A stretch of 7,267 bases of DNA from CAYMCV01 sp964389005 (GTDB lineage Bacteria > Bacillota > Clostridia > Lachnospirales > Lachnospiraceae). Positions within the stretch are counted from its first letter, which is position 1. Every line of letters begins with the position of its first letter. Shown here piece after piece: positions 5,788 to 7,267 of this stretch. Both the position numbers and the translations under genes were made by a program. The notes beneath the pieces are model-generated. The model made no database searches and was not told the origin of the DNA. It saw only the letters and a program-made list of their open reading frames with translations. The stretch is taken from contig CAYMCV010000120.1 in NCBI GenBank assembly GCA_964389005.1, forward strand, positions 1 through 7,267, read 5' to 3'.

Positions 5788-7267
5788 TAAATATCGTAAT
5801 AATCTTTCCCTTGCAAATCATTTAAATCGTACTTTAATTCCGAACTTCTCGGTTCAAAATCATAATCTAAATTCTTTGCAACATGCGGTCGCGGTGTCGG
5901 CAACGGATTGTGAATCATTTTTCTTGCACCCGGCTGATATTCAGGTTTTAAAGTTCGTCTCGACGGAGCCGCAACTCTGGGTTCTGTTGACTTCACCGGT
6001 TCCGACGTTCTCATATGCTCTTTCGGTTTTGCCTCAGTTATTTGTTTCTCCGATTGTGCAGTTTCGACTTTGTCAGACTCCGTTGTTATTGTAACCTCAT
6101 CTGCACCGATTGGTTGAATCAGACTTCCCTGTGCGACATTTTGTATCGGTTGGTTGTTGTGCAATGCATTATCATAGGACATCGCTTTTCGGCTTTCATC
6201 CTCTTGCACGGTTCCGCTGTATCCGGAGGAACTCTTTCGTATTTCTGAAGTAATCTGTGCATTTGCTCCGGAATTAACTGCTGATTTCGCATCCATTTTC
6301 TGAGGTAATGCCGCATCAACAATAACCGGTGTATCACTCTTGATAATTACGGTTTCCGTTTTTTCGGTAATCATCGGTTCCTTCGGTGTTTGAATCATTT
6401 TTTCCCGTTCTTTGTCTGATATTGATAAATCACTCTGTATAATGCTTGTATCTGATTTAATGATTACGTTTTCTTCCTTTTTCGGCATATTTCTTAACGG
6501 TTTCGGTTGTATGGTTCCTATCGGCTGTTGTGTATTCTCTTTCAGCACCGGTTGCGGCACTTTATACCCGATTCCCGAATTGTTTGCGTTTGAATTGCCA
6601 TTGTTCATCGCTCCGACCGGTTTGCGTTGTTCTTCTCTCGGTTTTATCGATTGCTGTACAGGCGGTACCTGTGGCTTCGGTATTTCTGTTGATGTCGACT
6701 TCATCGGCGGTTTTTCCATTGTTGATTGTTCTGTCACTTTTGGTATTGATGATTTTGGTGTTGTCTGCGAAGGTGTTGTCGGTTTCTGTGCAGATTGTTG
6801 AGAAACGACAGGCTTCTGTTCATCAGACTGTGACACCGGTGCTTCTGAAGACCGACCGATTCCGTATCCTTTTTTACCGCTCTTTTTGCCGACAGAACTT
6901 TCACGTCCTCTGCCGACTGAGCCTGCGGTTACAGCCGTCGGAACTTCCAATGAAATGGTTTTCATATTGGCCATTCGATCTGCTTTTGCTTCTTTTTCCA
7001 ATCGCTTACGTTCTTTTTCACGTTCACGTGCTTCCAACTCTTCCTCTGACAATACTTTACTTTTGTATGCAGGTATGCCATGTAAGCCGATGCCTGCCAT
7101 GATTCCCCAGAATACGATTGCAAAAGTTGAATACTCCGTGGTATCAAATCCAAGCAGACGGAATATTGTCATTAAAATGATAATGAAAGCAAACGGATAT
7201 GCATCATCCTCTTCTTTGTCCAAGAACACGCCAAACCATAATCCTGCAAAAGCAAAGAAAAATGCTG
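5787..7267 (-). CDS. Unrecognised membrane-anchored protein with long disordered region (5'-truncated by window edge)
   Basis: I do not recognise this gene. The frame is open to the right edge. A GTG at 7227-7229 would give 480 residues, but it falls inside a hydrophobic run that continues upstream (AFFFAFAGLWFG before it) and lacks a ribosome site at good spacing, so the real start lies outside. Counting from that GTG, hydrophobic segments follow at about 11-27 and 35-52. A strongly charged Glu/Arg/Lys stretch (61-85) is probably helical. Residues about 100-425 are rich in Pro, Gln, Ser, Thr and Lys and look disordered, with a recurring VIIKSDT (255-261 and 294-300) and QPIG motifs. The tail from about 430 (PGARKMIHNPLPTPRPHV, then acidic/Tyr-rich, ending GKDYYDI) looks more constrained and may be an interaction motif. 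The layout suggests an inner-membrane anchor with a long cytoplasmic or extracytoplasmic arm; topology is undetermined. Its location upstream of tepA-ftsK hints at, but does not prove, a division or envelope role. It ends at the terminator at 5724-5755. Confidence 0.85.
   Translation of the reverse strand, partial: AFFFAFAGLWFGVFLDKEEDDAYPFAFIIILMTIFRLLGFDTTEYSTFAIVFWGIMAGIGLHGIPAYKSKVLSEEELEAREREKERKRLEKEAKADRMANMKTISLEVPTAVTAGSVGRGRESSVGKKSGKKGYGIGRSSEAPVSQSDEQKPVVSQQSAQKPTTPSQTTPKSSIPKVTEQSTMEKPPMKSTSTEIPKPQVPPVQQSIKPREEQRKPVGAMNNGNSNANNSGIGYKVPQPVLKENTQQPIGTIQPKPLRNMPKKEENVIIKSDTSIIQSDLSISDKEREKMIQTPKEPMITEKTETVIIKSDTPVIVDAALPQKMDAKSAVNSGANAQITSEIRKSSSGYSGTVQEDESRKAMSYDNALHNNQPIQNVAQGSLIQPIGADEVTITTESDKVETAQSEKQITEAKPKEHMRTSEPVKSTEPRVAAPSRRTLKPEYQPGARKMIHNPLPTPRPHVAKNLDYDFEPRSSELKYDLNDLQGKDYYDI

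Noticed and set aside
6412..6801. 129-codon plus-strand frame rich in Gly, Cys and Phe
   Set aside because: Its composition is the mirror of the Pro/Thr/Ser-rich codons on the other strand, so it is a shadow.
6530..7102. 190-codon plus-strand open frame antisense to the membrane-protein gene
   Set aside because: It lies wholly opposite a low-complexity coding region, where stop-free antisense frames are expected. It shows no domain and no convincing ribosome site, and every other gene is on the minus strand.

Overview
The window looks like chromosomal core sequence from a low-to-moderate-GC Firmicute. A clostridial relative, possibly Lachnospiraceae, is my best guess, based on the tepA-ftsK/spoIIIE gene order, a clostridial-type formate-tetrahydrofolate ligase and the strong Shine-Dalgarno sequences. 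Every real gene lies on the minus strand, so the window reads right to left. There are no tRNA or rRNA genes, insertion sequences, CRISPR arrays or phage genes.

Layout in transcription order: (1) 7267-5787, the 5'-truncated gene of an unrecognised membrane-anchored protein. It has hydrophobic segments at its N-terminus, then a charged helix, then about 320 residues of Pro/Gln/Ser/Thr-rich probably disordered sequence, and a distinctive C-terminal tail. It ends at a good intrinsic terminator (5755-5724). (2) 5657-4977, a ClpP-fold serine protease of the TepA/YmfB type. (3) A 107-bp intergenic region with a near-consensus sigma-A promoter (about 4937-4909) overlapped by small inverted repeats. 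(4) 4869-2146, a full-length FtsK/SpoIIIE DNA translocase. (5) 2125-455, formate-tetrahydrofolate ligase (fhs). (6) 438-1, the first 146 residues of FolD, which runs off the left edge.

ftsK, fhs and folD are separated by only 20 and 16 bp with no terminator between them. They probably form one transcript driven by the promoter at about 4937-4909, with possible read-in from tepA. Fhs and FolD catalyse consecutive steps of one-carbon metabolism (formate + THF to 10-formyl-THF, then interconversion with 5,10-methenyl- and 5,10-methylene-THF). Their attachment to a chromosome-segregation motor is a linkage of unknown meaning. No intergenic stretch exceeds 130 bp.

I see no clear novel defence, mobile or RNA system. 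The items most worth a second look are the unrecognised membrane/disordered protein, the symmetric elements over the ftsK promoter, and the ftsK-fhs-folD linkage.
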